From Halomicrobium salinisoli (GTDB lineage: Archaea; Halobacteriota; Halobacteria; Halobacteriales; Haloarculaceae), in assembly GCF_020405185.1 (NCBI RefSeq), contig NZ_CP084463.1, forward strand, positions 1,860,001-1,924,000: DNA of 64,000 nt, in the 5' to 3' direction. The position numbers and the translations under genes were made by a program. This document shows, piece by piece, positions 1 to 8,048 of this stretch. Numbering within the stretch: the stretch's first letter is position 1; each line of letters starts with the position of its first letter. Under the pieces are notes generated by a model that saw only the letters and a list, made by a program, of their open reading frames with translations, did not search any database and was not told the origin of the DNA.

Positions 1-293
1 ATGGTCGCGTCGTAGCCCACGATGGCGTGGTCCTCGATGGTGATCAGCTCCGGCCAGAAGACGTCGGGCGTCGCGGTCAGCCCCAGCGAGACGCCCTCGC
101 CGACGGTCGCGCCGACCCGCCGGAGCAGCCAGGTCTTCGCCCTGAGGCTCGGCGAGTAGCGGGCGAGCCAGACGACGAGGAAGTTGACCACGATCCGGAG
201 CGGCCGCTTCGCCTCGGGCCAGTGCTGCATCGAGTTCAGCGGCCCCGGCGTGGCGGTCCGCTCGAGCCGTTCGTGTCGATCCGACCCGGTCAC
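1..293 (-). CDS. Hexapeptide-repeat acyltransferase, partial (C-terminus beyond window)
   Basis: Reading leftwards from a GTG at 291-293, the frame is open for 97 codons and runs off the window. The start is supported by a GGGGAG Shine-Dalgarno just upstream. After a basic, Trp-containing N-terminus (about residues 20-55) comes a segment with GATVGEGVSLGLT and then DVFWPELITIEDHAIVGYDATI. This looks like the start of a left-handed beta-helix acyltransferase of the maltose O-acetyltransferase/isoleucine-patch type. The catalytic His and most hexapeptide turns lie outside the window, so the substrate is unknown. It sits 64 bp downstream of trkH on the same strand and may be co-transcribed with it. 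Confidence 0.6.
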   Translation of the reverse strand, partial: MTGSDRHERLERTATPGPLNSMQHWPEAKRPLRIVVNFLVVWLARYSPSLRAKTWLLRRVGATVGEGVSLGLTATPDVFWPELITIEDHAIVGYDAT

Positions 294-357
294 GGCTCCC
301 CGTTGGCCGGCGCGGACCTTGAAACCGTCCGTGTGGACGCGACCGGCTCCCGACGAC

Positions 358-1842
358 TCACCGCCAGAAGTTCGGCGTGAGCAACACGAGCACGGGGATG
401 ATCTCGATGCGCCCGACCCACATCAACAGCGTCATCAGCACCTTGCTCGACCGCGCGAACCCCTCGTACGTGCCGTAGGGGCCGGCCCGGCCGAACGCCG
501 GGCCGATGTTGAAAAACGTCGACGCCGCCGCGGTCAGCGCTTCGAACTCCGAGACCGGCTGGTTCGCCCGCGCGCCGTCGGCTACGATCAGCACCGTCGC
601 CAGCAGGAAGAAAACCAGTGCGACGAGGGTGTAGGCGTACACGTCGCGAATCGTCTCCTCGTCGACCACCTCGCCGCTCAGGCGGACCGCGCGGACGGCG
701 CTGCGGTGGGAGGCCACCGACAGGTCCCGGCCGAACGCCTTCAGGACGATCAGCCACCGCAGCGCCTTGATCGAGCAGGTCGTCGACCCGACCATCCCGC
801 CGATGAACATGCACATGAACAGCACCTGCTTGGCCGCCGGCGACCACGTGTTGAAGTCGACCGTCGCGTAGCCCGTGGTCGTCACGATGGAAGTGACCTG
901 GAAGACGCTCTGGCGGACCGCCGCCCACGGACCGCCCGCGTAGTTGGAGTCCGTGAGGAGCAGGCCGGCCACCAGCAGGCTCGCGGCCCCGAGGACGCCG
1001 ACGTAGAAGCGGAACTCCTCGCTCTCGCGCAGGCGGGCGAAGTCCCGCCTGAGCAGGGCGTACAGCAGGACGAAGCTCGTCGCGCCCAGTGTCATGAACA
1101 CCACGACGACCCAGTGGACGACCGGCACGAAGGCACCGACGCTCTCCGCCCGGGGGGAGAAGCCGGCGGTCGCCACCGACGTCAGCGCGTGCGCGACGGC
1201 GTCGTAGGCGGTCATCTCCGGCGCGAGCCCGGTAATCCCGAGCGCGAACAGCACGAGCGCGGCCAGCGCGGTCAGCCCGGCGTAGATGCCGCCGATGATC
1301 TGCGCGGTGTCCTCGATCTTCGGCGTCAGCCGCGTCGAGTCGGTGCGGGCCTCCGACTCCATCAGCTGCGCGCCCGCGACGGAGAGCCGCGAGAGCACCG
1401 CCGTCGCCAGCAGCAGGACGCCCAGGCCGCCGAGCCACTGGAGGACCTGCCGCCACATGAGCAGCGCCCGGGAGTGGACGCCGAAGTCGCGGATGACCGT
1501 CGCGCCCGTCGTCGTGATCCCGCTCATGCCCTCGAAGGCCGCGTTGACCGGCGAGGCGAACACCCCGGTCCCCTCGATGACCAGCGGGACGGCGCCGATC
1601 AGACCGACGCTCAGCCACGACAGCGAGACCACGAGGAAGGCCTCCCGCTCCTGGAGGTTCTCGCGCTCGAACCGCTCCAGGCCGACGCCGAGGGCGAGCG
1701 TCCCGAGCATCGGGGCCGCGTACGGGACCGGCGACTCGCCGTACAGCAGCGCGACCGCGATGGGTGCCAGGAACGGGACGGCGTACCAGCGGAGCACCGC
1801 CCCGAGGATGCTCACCGTCGTCCGGACGTCGATGGAGGTCAC
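358..1842 (-). CDS. trkH: TrkH-family potassium uptake channel subunit
   Basis: Integral membrane K+ channel subunit of the Trk system, expected to work with a cytosolic TrkA/RCK subunit that is not in the window. The 494-residue protein has many hydrophobic helices and four selectivity-filter-like loops: SGITTTGATV, TSVATAGFSP, TSIVTTTGYAT and STFFNIGPAFG. These are the four pore repeats of the TrkH/KtrB fold. I chose the GTG at 1840-1842 because GGGAGG lies about 8 nt upstream. A GTG at 1911 would add 23 residues, but its Shine-Dalgarno abuts the codon. Family is confident; ion preference rests on family knowledge. Confidence 0.9.
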   Translation of the reverse strand: MTSIDVRTTVSILGAVLRWYAVPFLAPIAVALLYGESPVPYAAPMLGTLALGVGLERFERENLQEREAFLVVSLSWLSVGLIGAVPLVIEGTGVFASPVNAAFEGMSGITTTGATVIRDFGVHSRALLMWRQVLQWLGGLGVLLLATAVLSRLSVAGAQLMESEARTDSTRLTPKIEDTAQIIGGIYAGLTALAALVLFALGITGLAPEMTAYDAVAHALTSVATAGFSPRAESVGAFVPVVHWVVVVFMTLGATSFVLLYALLRRDFARLRESEEFRFYVGVLGAASLLVAGLLLTDSNYAGGPWAAVRQSVFQVTSIVTTTGYATVDFNTWSPAAKQVLFMCMFIGGMVGSTTCSIKALRWLIVLKAFGRDLSVASHRSAVRAVRLSGEVVDEETIRDVYAYTLVALVFFLLATVLIVADGARANQPVSEFEALTAAASTFFNIGPAFGRAGPYGTYEGFARSSKVLMTLLMWVGRIEIIPVLVLLTPNFWR

Positions 1843-2181
1843 GAAGTCACCCTCCCAGGCCCGGCGGGGTCTCCGCCGATCCGGGCGTCCGGCGGTCCCG
1901 GTCGCGATCACTCCTCCTTCCGTCGTCGGTCACGGTCCGCCGTACCGGGGCGAGCCCCTTGAAACTCGCGGGGCCGCCGCGAGCGTCGCCGGACGCGAGT
2001 GGCGGCGACCGACCGCGGTCGGAGTCCCGCCGACGGTGACACCCAGGTGGTGACCGGAGCGTGACGACTCGGTTCCCGGTCCCGTACCTGTCTGTCGCCG
2101 TATTAGTATCCTATTCCGGGAAACGGGCACCTGCAAAAGGGCCGAGGACGGGAACGGACCTCGTAACCGAGGTTCCACATC
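1843..2181. promoter_or_regulatory. Divergent intergenic region between trkH and the GNAT gene
   Basis: 339 bp with no convincing gene. A weak TATA-like tract (GTATTAGTATCC, about 2098-2109) points towards the rightward gene and would leave a leader of roughly 45-50 nt. A perfect small inverted repeat, ACCTCG-TAAC-CGAGGT, lies at about 2159-2174, directly before the GTG of the rightward gene, and could form a hairpin over the ribosome-binding region. I see no clear TATA box for trkH. Confidence 0.35.
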
Positions 2182-3291
2182 GTGGCCAAGTCCCAGCACG
2201 ACACGACGACGTCAGCGACCGCCGTCACGGTCAGACCGTTCGACGGGGACCGCGCCGGGTTCCTGGAACTGTACGAGGACGTGTGGGGGCGGTCCCGCGC
2301 CGGGGACTGGTTCGACTGGCGGTTCCGGTCGAACCCCGCGGCCGACGCCGTCGGAATGGTCGTCGCCGAGGCGGACGGCCGGCTGGTCGGCGCGGAGCCG
2401 TGCCTCCCGTTCGCCCTCCGCGCCGGGGAGCAGCGGCTGGGCGGCCTCCAGCCCGCCGACTGGATCGTCCACCCGGACTACCGCCGGCAGGGCGTGTTCA
2501 GCCGGATGACCCGCCGATGGATCGAGGACGTCGCCGACGCCGACCTGTTCTTCAACTTCCCGTCGGCGGCGCTGCTGCCGGGGCTGGACTCGTACGGGTG
2601 GCGCACCGCCGGGACGCTCCGGACCTGCTACCGGCTCCAGCGGCCCGGCGCCATCGCCGATGCACTCGGCGTGAACGCGGCCTGCACCGGGCTGCTCCGT
2701 CGCCTCACCCCCGTCGCCGACCGGTGTCTCGCCCTCGTCTCGTCTGCGGGCGAGCGCGGACCCCAGCGGGTGGTCGGCCGCGACGGCGTGCCCGTCGACG
2801 TCCTCGTCGACCTCTACGAGCGGTCGGTCCCGGACGCCGTCCACGTCGAGCGCTCCGCGGCGTACCTGTCCTGGCGCTACGACAACCCCTGCTGGGACGT
2901 GACGACCTACGTCGCGCGGCGGGACGGGGAGCCGACGGCCGCGCTGATCGCCTGCCGGCGCTCGATTCCGGCCGTGGAGAAGACGACGATCGCCGACGCA
3001 CTCCCGCTGAACGTCGCCGACGAGCGGACGCGCGCCGGGTTCGAGGCGTGCCTGGCGGCGCTGTGCCGGGACCACGCTGACGCCGCCGTCCTCGACGTCG
3101 CGGCGGATACGCTCCCGCGAGGGATGCTGTCGGCGGCGGGGTTCGCGCCCGACGACCGGTTCCCGCTCTCCGCGTGTACCGACGCGACGACGTTCGCCAC
3201 TCGACCGATCGACGCGACGGTACTGCCGGGCCGTGCACTCGACGAGACGGAGAACTGGCACCTCTCGCTGGGCGAGCGCGACATCGCCTGA
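2182..3291 (+). CDS. GNAT-family N-acetyltransferase
   Basis: Predicted soluble acyl-CoA-dependent acetyltransferase of 369 residues from a GTG start. Early residues VRPFDGDRAGFLELYEDVW and the later block DWIVHPDYRRQGVFSRM (about residues 92-110) match the GNAT beta4-alpha3 region, where the R-x-x-G-x-F loop replaces the classical Q/RxxGxG/A pyrophosphate loop. The length suggests two lobes, as in longer haloarchaeal GNAT proteins with a second domain shaped for a bulky substrate. No substrate can be named. It stands alone between divergent trkH and convergent purD. Confidence 0.75.
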   Translation: MAKSQHDTTTSATAVTVRPFDGDRAGFLELYEDVWGRSRAGDWFDWRFRSNPAADAVGMVVAEADGRLVGAEPCLPFALRAGEQRLGGLQPADWIVHPDYRRQGVFSRMTRRWIEDVADADLFFNFPSAALLPGLDSYGWRTAGTLRTCYRLQRPGAIADALGVNAACTGLLRRLTPVADRCLALVSSAGERGPQRVVGRDGVPVDVLVDLYERSVPDAVHVERSAAYLSWRYDNPCWDVTTYVARRDGEPTAALIACRRSIPAVEKTTIADALPLNVADERTRAGFEACLAALCRDHADAAVLDVAADTLPRGMLSAAGFAPDDRFPLSACTDATTFATRPIDATVLPGRALDETENWHLSLGERDIA

Positions 3292-3307
3292 CTGTCGCGA
3301 CGCCCCC

Positions 3308-4627
3308 TCAGTCGCTGCGCAGCTCGGCCACGTGATCGATCCGCTGCTGGACCAGGTCGGCCGTGCCGATGTCGTGGCGCACGCGCAGGCCCTGCTCGCC
3401 GGCGCCGGCCAGCGCGTCGTCGGCGATGGTCTCCGCGTCGGCGATGGTGTCGGCGACGCCCACGACGGCGAAGGAGCGAGAGGTCGTCGTGTAGATGCCG
3501 TCCGACCGCTCGTCGACGCTGGCGTAGTAGAGGATGCCCTCGCCGCCCTCGACGCCCGCGGCGGCCTCGTCGACGCTCTCGTCGTCGACGGCCACCTCCG
3601 CGCCCGCCTCGGGGTCGGTCGGGTAGCCGTCCGGGACGGCGTACTTGCAGACGGTGGCCTTCGGGGCGAAGGAGAGCTTCGGCAGCGAGTCGCCCTCGCG
3701 GGCCGCCACGAGCACGTCGAGGAAGTCCGTGTTGAGCACGGGCAGTGTGTTCATCGCCTCGGGGTCGCCGAAGCGGGCGTTGAACTCGACGACCTTCACG
3801 CCCTCCGCGGTGAGCATGAACTGCCCGTAGAGGACGCCCTTGTAGCCCTCGAGGGCGTCGACCGTCGCCCGGAGGACGTCGACGGCCTCCATGTAGTCGT
3901 CCTCGCTCATGAACGGCAGCTCGAGGCCGGCGTCGGAGTAGCTGCCCATGCCGCCCGTGTTCGGACCCTCGTCGCCCTCGTAGGCGCGCTTGTGGTCCTG
4001 GACGGCCGGCGTCGCCCGCAGCTCGCCGTTGGCGACGAACGCCTGGACGGTGAACTCCTCGCCGATCAGGCGCTCCTCGAGGACGACCCGCTCGTAGTCG
4101 GACTCGCGGAGGTACTCCTTGGCCTCCTCCTTGGTGATCTGGTCGCCCGTGACGCGGACGCCCTTGCCGCCGGTCAGTCCGGCCGGCTTGATCGCGAGGT
4201 CGCCGTCGTAGTCGTCGACGTACTCGCAGGCCGCCTCCATGTCCTCGAACGTCTCGAAGTCCGGACAGCCCGGGACGTCGTGTTCTTTCATGAATCGCCG
4301 CTGGAAGGCCTTGTCCGTCTCGATGCGGGCCTCCTCCTCCTGCGGGCCGAAGGTGTAGATGCCGGCGTCGTCCAGCGCGTCGGCCACGCCGGCCTCCAGG
4401 GCGGCCTCCGGACCGATGACCGCCAGCGTCGCGTCGACCTCCTGAGCGTAGGTGGTGACCGCCGTCGGATTGGTCGAGTCCAGCGTCTCGAAGCCCTCCG
4501 CGACGGCCGCGATGCCGGGGTTGCGGTTGCCGGCACACGCGTACAGGTCCGCGTCCGAGTCGGCGAGCGCGCGGGCGATGGCGTGTTCCCGACCGCCCCC
4601 ACCGACGAGCAGCACAGTCTCTACCAT
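3308..4627 (-). CDS. purD: Phosphoribosylamine-glycine ligase (GAR synthetase)
   Basis: Catalyses the second step of purine synthesis: phosphoribosylamine + glycine + ATP gives GAR + ADP + Pi. The 439-residue protein starts with the characteristic LLVGGGGREHAIARAL motif, followed by an ATP-grasp domain (AIKPAGLTGGKGV near residue 145) and the metal/ATP site EFNARFGDPE near residue 285. Length equals the family norm. It is convergent with the GNAT gene, with only 16 bp between stop codons, and followed upstream by a 500-bp repeat-bearing spacer. No other purine gene is adjacent. Confidence 0.95.
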   Translation of the reverse strand: MVETVLLVGGGGREHAIARALADSDADLYACAGNRNPGIAAVAEGFETLDSTNPTAVTTYAQEVDATLAVIGPEAALEAGVADALDDAGIYTFGPQEEEARIETDKAFQRRFMKEHDVPGCPDFETFEDMEAACEYVDDYDGDLAIKPAGLTGGKGVRVTGDQITKEEAKEYLRESDYERVVLEERLIGEEFTVQAFVANGELRATPAVQDHKRAYEGDEGPNTGGMGSYSDAGLELPFMSEDDYMEAVDVLRATVDALEGYKGVLYGQFMLTAEGVKVVEFNARFGDPEAMNTLPVLNTDFLDVLVAAREGDSLPKLSFAPKATVCKYAVPDGYPTDPEAGAEVAVDDESVDEAAAGVEGGEGILYYASVDERSDGIYTTTSRSFAVVGVADTIADAETIADDALAGAGEQGLRVRHDIGTADLVQQRIDHVAELRSD

Positions 4628-4757
4628 GTGCGGAGTCCCTCGCGGTGGCGGCCTAAAGGTTACCGTTCGCGCGTCTCTCGCTCGGATTGCAGTTTGGAGG
4701 ATGCGGAGCGATCAGACTTGTTCTGGCTAGAAACAGGCCTGTCGTGGTTGCAAACGA

Positions 4758-5053
4758 CCAGAAAGCCCCCGACCGCTCCGGTCGAGGGGCTCTCACGGCT
4801 CGCTACGCTCGCCGTTCGAGCAACCGTGGCGCTCGCTGCGCTCCTCGCCTACGGCTGCGGTGCTTACGTCGCCCGTCTTCCCGGAGCGGTCGGCCCCTTT
4901 CAGTCCCACCCGTGTCGGCTGGTCAATCAGCCGAAGGGTGGGACTGAAAGGGGCGGCTGGCTACGCGAACCCCGACGACGCAAGCACTGGACTGAGCGTA
5001 GCGAAGGAAGCGCGCAGCGAGTCGCGGGAGCGTAGCCAGCCGGGGCTTTCTGG
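4758..5053. repeat. Structured repeat element, two head-to-head units (A and B)
   Basis: This fills most of the 4628-5130 spacer; the rest holds nothing I recognise. Ends are CCAGAAAGCCCC (4758-4769) and its inverse (5042-5053). Unit A (+ strand): box AGAAAGCCCC, arm GACCGCTCCGG (4771-4781), box GTGCTTACGTCG (4860-4871), complementary arm 4881-4891, then CCCCTTTCAGTCCCACCC (4894-4911). Unit B (- strand) mirrors this: box 5042-5051, arms 5030-5041 and 4955-4966, GTGCTT box 4976-4987, CTTTCAG box 4936-4953. The two CTTTCAG boxes form a perfect 18-bp inverted repeat around a smaller hairpin. Arm sequences differ between units but stay complementary. No transposase is nearby. Confidence 0.75.
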
Positions 5054-5130
5054 TTCTCGTACCCGAAACTGCTTCAGACGACTCCGTGGGCTTCGGACCC
5101 ACTTTAGGGCTAGACGGCCAACCACCGGGT

Positions 5131-7287
5131 ATGAGCGACGATCCGGACCCCACCGAGCGCAACCGGCTCGACGAGGAGGAGAGCCCGTACCTGCGCCAGC
5201 ACGCCGACAACCCGGTCAACTGGCAGCCCTGGGACGAGCAGGCCCTGGAGGCCGCCCGCGAGGAGAACAAGCCGATCTTCCTCTCCATCGGGTACGCCGC
5301 CTGCCACTGGTGTCACGTCATGGAGGAGGAGAGCTTCCAGGACGAGGACGTCGCCGAGGTCCTCAACGAGCACTTCGTCCCGATCAAGGTCGACCGCGAG
5401 GAGCGGCCGGACCTCGACTCCGTGTACATGAGCATCTGCCAGCAGGTGACCGGCCGCGGCGGGTGGCCGCTCTCGGCGTGGCTCACGCCCGAGGGCAAGC
5501 CCTTCTACGTCGGGACGTACTTCCCGCCCGAACAGAAGCGCGGCATGCCCGCGTTCGGGGACCTGCTCGAGGATATCGCGAACTCCTGGTCGGACCCCGA
5601 GGACCGCGAGGAGATGAAGAACCGCGCCGAGCAGTGGACCAGCGCCATCGAGAGCGACCTGAGCCAGCCCTCGCCGTCGACCGACGGGGAGACGCCCGGC
5701 CCGGACGTCCTCGAGACGGCGACGAGCACCGCCGTCCGCGGCGCCGACCGCGAGCACGGCGGCTGGGGCGGCGGTGGCGGCCCGAAGTTCCCCCAGCCCG
5801 GTCGCCTCCAGTTCCTCGCCCTGGCCGCAGAGCGCGACGGCCGCGAGGACGCCCGGGCGGTCGTCACCGAGACGCTCGACGCGATGGTCTCCGGCGGCCT
5901 GTTCGACCACGTCGGCGGGGGCTTCCACCGCTACTGCACCGACCAGCAGTGGGTCGTCCCCCACTTCGAGAAGATGCTCTACGACAACGCCGAGATCGCG
6001 CGCGCGCTGCTGACGGGCTACCAGCTGACCGGAAGCGAAGAGTACGCCGAGGCCGCCGCCCGGACCTTCGAGTTCGTCGGACGGGAACTGACCCACGACG
6101 AGGGCGGCTTCTACAGCACGCTGGGGGCGCAGAGCCCGTCGTTCGACGACGCGGACGGCGAGGCGGGCGAGGACGAGGAGGGCGCCTTCTACGTCTGGAC
6201 GCCCGAGCAGGTCGAGGCGGCGGTCGAGGACGAGACCGACGCCGCCCTCTTCCGCGACCGCTTCGGCGTGACCGAGCGGGGCAACTTCGAGGGGAGCACG
6301 GTGCTGACGATCAGCGAGACCGTCGCGGACCTCGCCGAGGAGCACGGCCTCGACGAGAGCGAGGTCGAACAGCGCCTCGAACGCGCCCGCGAGCAGGTCT
6401 TCCAGGCCCGTACCGAGCGCCCGCGGCCCGACCGCGACGAGAAGGTCCTTGCCGGCTGGAACGGCCTCATGATCTCCGCGCTGGCCGAGGGCGCCGTCGT
6501 CCTCGACGACGCGTACGCCGAGCAGGCCGCCGACGCGCTCTCGTTCGTGCGCGAGCACCTCTGGAACGAGGACGAGGGGACGCTCAAGCGGCGCTATAAG
6601 GACGGGGACGTCCGCATCGACGGCTACCTCGAGGACTACGCCTTCCTCGCGCGGGCCGCGTTAGACCTCTACCAGGCGACCGGCGAGGTCGACCACCTGG
6701 CGTTCGCGCTGGACCTCGCCCGCGCCATCGAGCGGGAGTTCTGGGACGAGGAGGACGAGACGCTGTACTTCACCGCCGAGAGCGGCGAGTCGCTCGTCGC
6801 CCGACCGCAAGAGCTGACCGACCAGTCGACCCCCTCCAGCGCCGGGGTCGCCGTCCAGACGCTCTTCGCGCTGGACCACTTCGCCGACCACGACCGCTTC
6901 GCCGGGATCGCCGAGGGCGTCCTGGCGACCCACGCCAACGACATCGAGGCCAGTCCGATGCAGCACGCCTCGCTCGTCGTCGCCGCCGACCGGTACCACG
7001 AGGGCGACCTCGAACTGACGCTGGTCGCCGAGGACGTCCCCGCCGAGTGGCGGGAAACGCTTGCCGACACCTACGTCCCCGGACGCCTGCTGGCCTGGCG
7101 GCCGGCCGACGACGCCGAACTGGACGAGTGGCTCGACGTCCTCGGCCTGGACGAGGCGCCGCCTATCTGGGCCGACCGCGGCACGCGCGACGGCGAGCCG
7201 ACGGTCTACGCCTGCCGGAATTTCGCCTGCTCGCCGCCGGACCACGAGGTGGCGAGCGCGCTGGACTGGGCCGCGGAAGAAGCGTAG
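5131..7287 (+). CDS. DUF255 thioredoxin-domain protein (YyaL/SPATA20 family)
   Basis: A 718-residue protein. The N-terminal thioredoxin-like DUF255 domain (about residues 15-175) has the hallmark ACHWCHVMEEESF, in which C-H-W-C is the redox-like motif, and NPVNWQPW near the start. The remainder resembles an (alpha/alpha)6 toroid of glycoside-hydrolase-like fold, with the repeated aromatic/Gly segments FDHVGGGFHRY and VPHFEKMLYDNA typical of the family. Biochemical role is unknown. The ATG at 5131 is preferred because the family signature begins about 13 residues later. It lies between two structured repeat elements and converges on a thioredoxin gene 16 bp away. Confidence 0.88.
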   Translation: MSDDPDPTERNRLDEEESPYLRQHADNPVNWQPWDEQALEAAREENKPIFLSIGYAACHWCHVMEEESFQDEDVAEVLNEHFVPIKVDREERPDLDSVYMSICQQVTGRGGWPLSAWLTPEGKPFYVGTYFPPEQKRGMPAFGDLLEDIANSWSDPEDREEMKNRAEQWTSAIESDLSQPSPSTDGETPGPDVLETATSTAVRGADREHGGWGGGGGPKFPQPGRLQFLALAAERDGREDARAVVTETLDAMVSGGLFDHVGGGFHRYCTDQQWVVPHFEKMLYDNAEIARALLTGYQLTGSEEYAEAAARTFEFVGRELTHDEGGFYSTLGAQSPSFDDADGEAGEDEEGAFYVWTPEQVEAAVEDETDAALFRDRFGVTERGNFEGSTVLTISETVADLAEEHGLDESEVEQRLERAREQVFQARTERPRPDRDEKVLAGWNGLMISALAEGAVVLDDAYAEQAADALSFVREHLWNEDEGTLKRRYKDGDVRIDGYLEDYAFLARAALDLYQATGEVDHLAFALDLARAIEREFWDEEDETLYFTAESGESLVARPQELTDQSTPSSAGVAVQTLFALDHFADHDRFAGIAEGVLATHANDIEASPMQHASLVVAADRYHEGDLELTLVAEDVPAEWRETLADTYVPGRLLAWRPADDAELDEWLDVLGLDEAPPIWADRGTRDGEPTVYACRNFACSPPDHEVASALDWAAEEA

Positions 7288-7303
7288 AACGACGGTCGAC
7301 CGG

Positions 7304-7687
7304 TCAGGCCAGTGCCGCTTCGATCTCGTCGGCCAGGTAGACGGAGATGGGGACGGGCTCCTCCTCGACGAAGCGGGCGATCTCCTCGCCGTCTTTCTCC
7401 ACGACGACGGTCGGAATCAGTTCGATGTCGTACTCCTCGACCTTCGGACCGACCTTGCTGCCGTCGTCCTCCTTCTCGACGGCGTAGTGCTCGACGTTCT
7501 CGTCGGGCACCCCGGCCGCCTCCAGCGCCGCGCCGAAGTCCGGCAGTTGCGAGCGGCAGTCCTTGCACCAGTCGCCGCCCCAGACCTTGAACGTCAGCTC
7601 CTCGCCGTGTTCCTCGAGCGTGTCGACGGTGTCCGAGTAGGCGTCCTCGACCCACACCGGGTTCGGCTCCATGGTCTCCAGTGGCAT
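7304..7687 (-). CDS. Small thioredoxin-family protein
   Basis: A 127-residue cytosolic thioredoxin-fold protein with active site WGGDWCKDC near residue 40 and the cis-Pro region ELIPTVVV. The proline between the cysteines of classical Trx (WCGPC) is replaced by KD, so its redox potential and partners may differ. The ATG at 7685-7687 is chosen because a TATA-like CTTAAAA (on this strand) sits 26-32 bp upstream, as expected for a leaderless haloarchaeal transcript. It is convergent with the DUF255 gene; a functional thiol link between them is an inference. Confidence 0.85.
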   Translation of the reverse strand: MPLETMEPNPVWVEDAYSDTVDTLEEHGEELTFKVWGGDWCKDCRSQLPDFGAALEAAGVPDENVEHYAVEKEDDGSKVGPKVEEYDIELIPTVVVEKDGEEIARFVEEEPVPISVYLADEIEAALA

Positions 7688-7712
7688 TAGAAGATGCATA
7701 CGCAACGGAACG

Positions 7713-7719
7713 TTTTAAG
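7713..7719 (-). promoter_or_regulatory. TATA-like box of the thioredoxin gene, with adjacent hairpin
   Basis: Read on the minus strand this is CTTAAAA, 26-32 bp upstream of the ATG at 7687, the right spacing for a leaderless start. Immediately upstream a perfect 8-bp stem (GACCCCCG / CGGGGGTC, 7719-7737, 3-nt loop) abuts the box. It may be an operator or part of upstream sequence. Confidence 0.5.
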
Positions 7720-7763
7720 ACCCCCGCCTCGGGGGTCGGCGGAGTTCTGAGAGCATCGGGAAA

Positions 7764-7936
7764 GGAAGAACCCCAGAGGCCCTCGATCCCTTCTGTGCTG
7801 CTCAGACCGGTTGATCAACCGGCGTGGGCGGGACTGAAAGGGGCCGTCGGCTGCGGGAAGACGGGCGACGCAAGCACGTGAGCGAAGCGAGCGCGCGCAG
7901 CGAGCCCCTCGACCGGAGCCGACGGGGGCTTTCTGG
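7764..7936 (-). repeat. Structured repeat element, unit C
   Basis: Single unit read on the minus strand. Box AGAAAGCCCC is at 7925-7934, stem arms CCGTCGGCT / AGCCGACGG at 7844-7852 and 7917-7925, and the GTGCTTGCGTCG box at 7866-7877. The CCCCTTTCAGTCCCGCCC box at 7826-7843 is followed by a perfect 16-bp palindrome, CCGGTTGATCAACCGG (7807-7822). The loop carries a GAGCGAAGCGAGC palindromic repeat. The far end (about 7764-7780) is degenerate. It occupies most of the 361-bp spacer between the thioredoxin gene and cysK. Confidence 0.7.
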
Positions 7937-8048
7937 GGCTGTTCACATCGATAGTTCCAGTCACAACTGCAATCGCTAGCGTCCGGGCTCTCGGCACGCC
8001 CTGCCGGTGGCGGCGGGGGTTTACGGCCCGGACGGCAAGACCCACAGT

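Noticed and set aside
184..1962. Long open frame on the plus strand opposite trkH
   Set aside because: Composition is Arg/Asp/Gln-rich with no motif; it is the antisense shadow of TrkH, whose pore motifs are clear on the other strand.
4758..5053. Insertion sequence or transposon with terminal inverted repeats
   Set aside because: No transposase ORF and no clear target-site duplication; covarying arms fit a structured element better, though a non-autonomous mobile element is not excluded.
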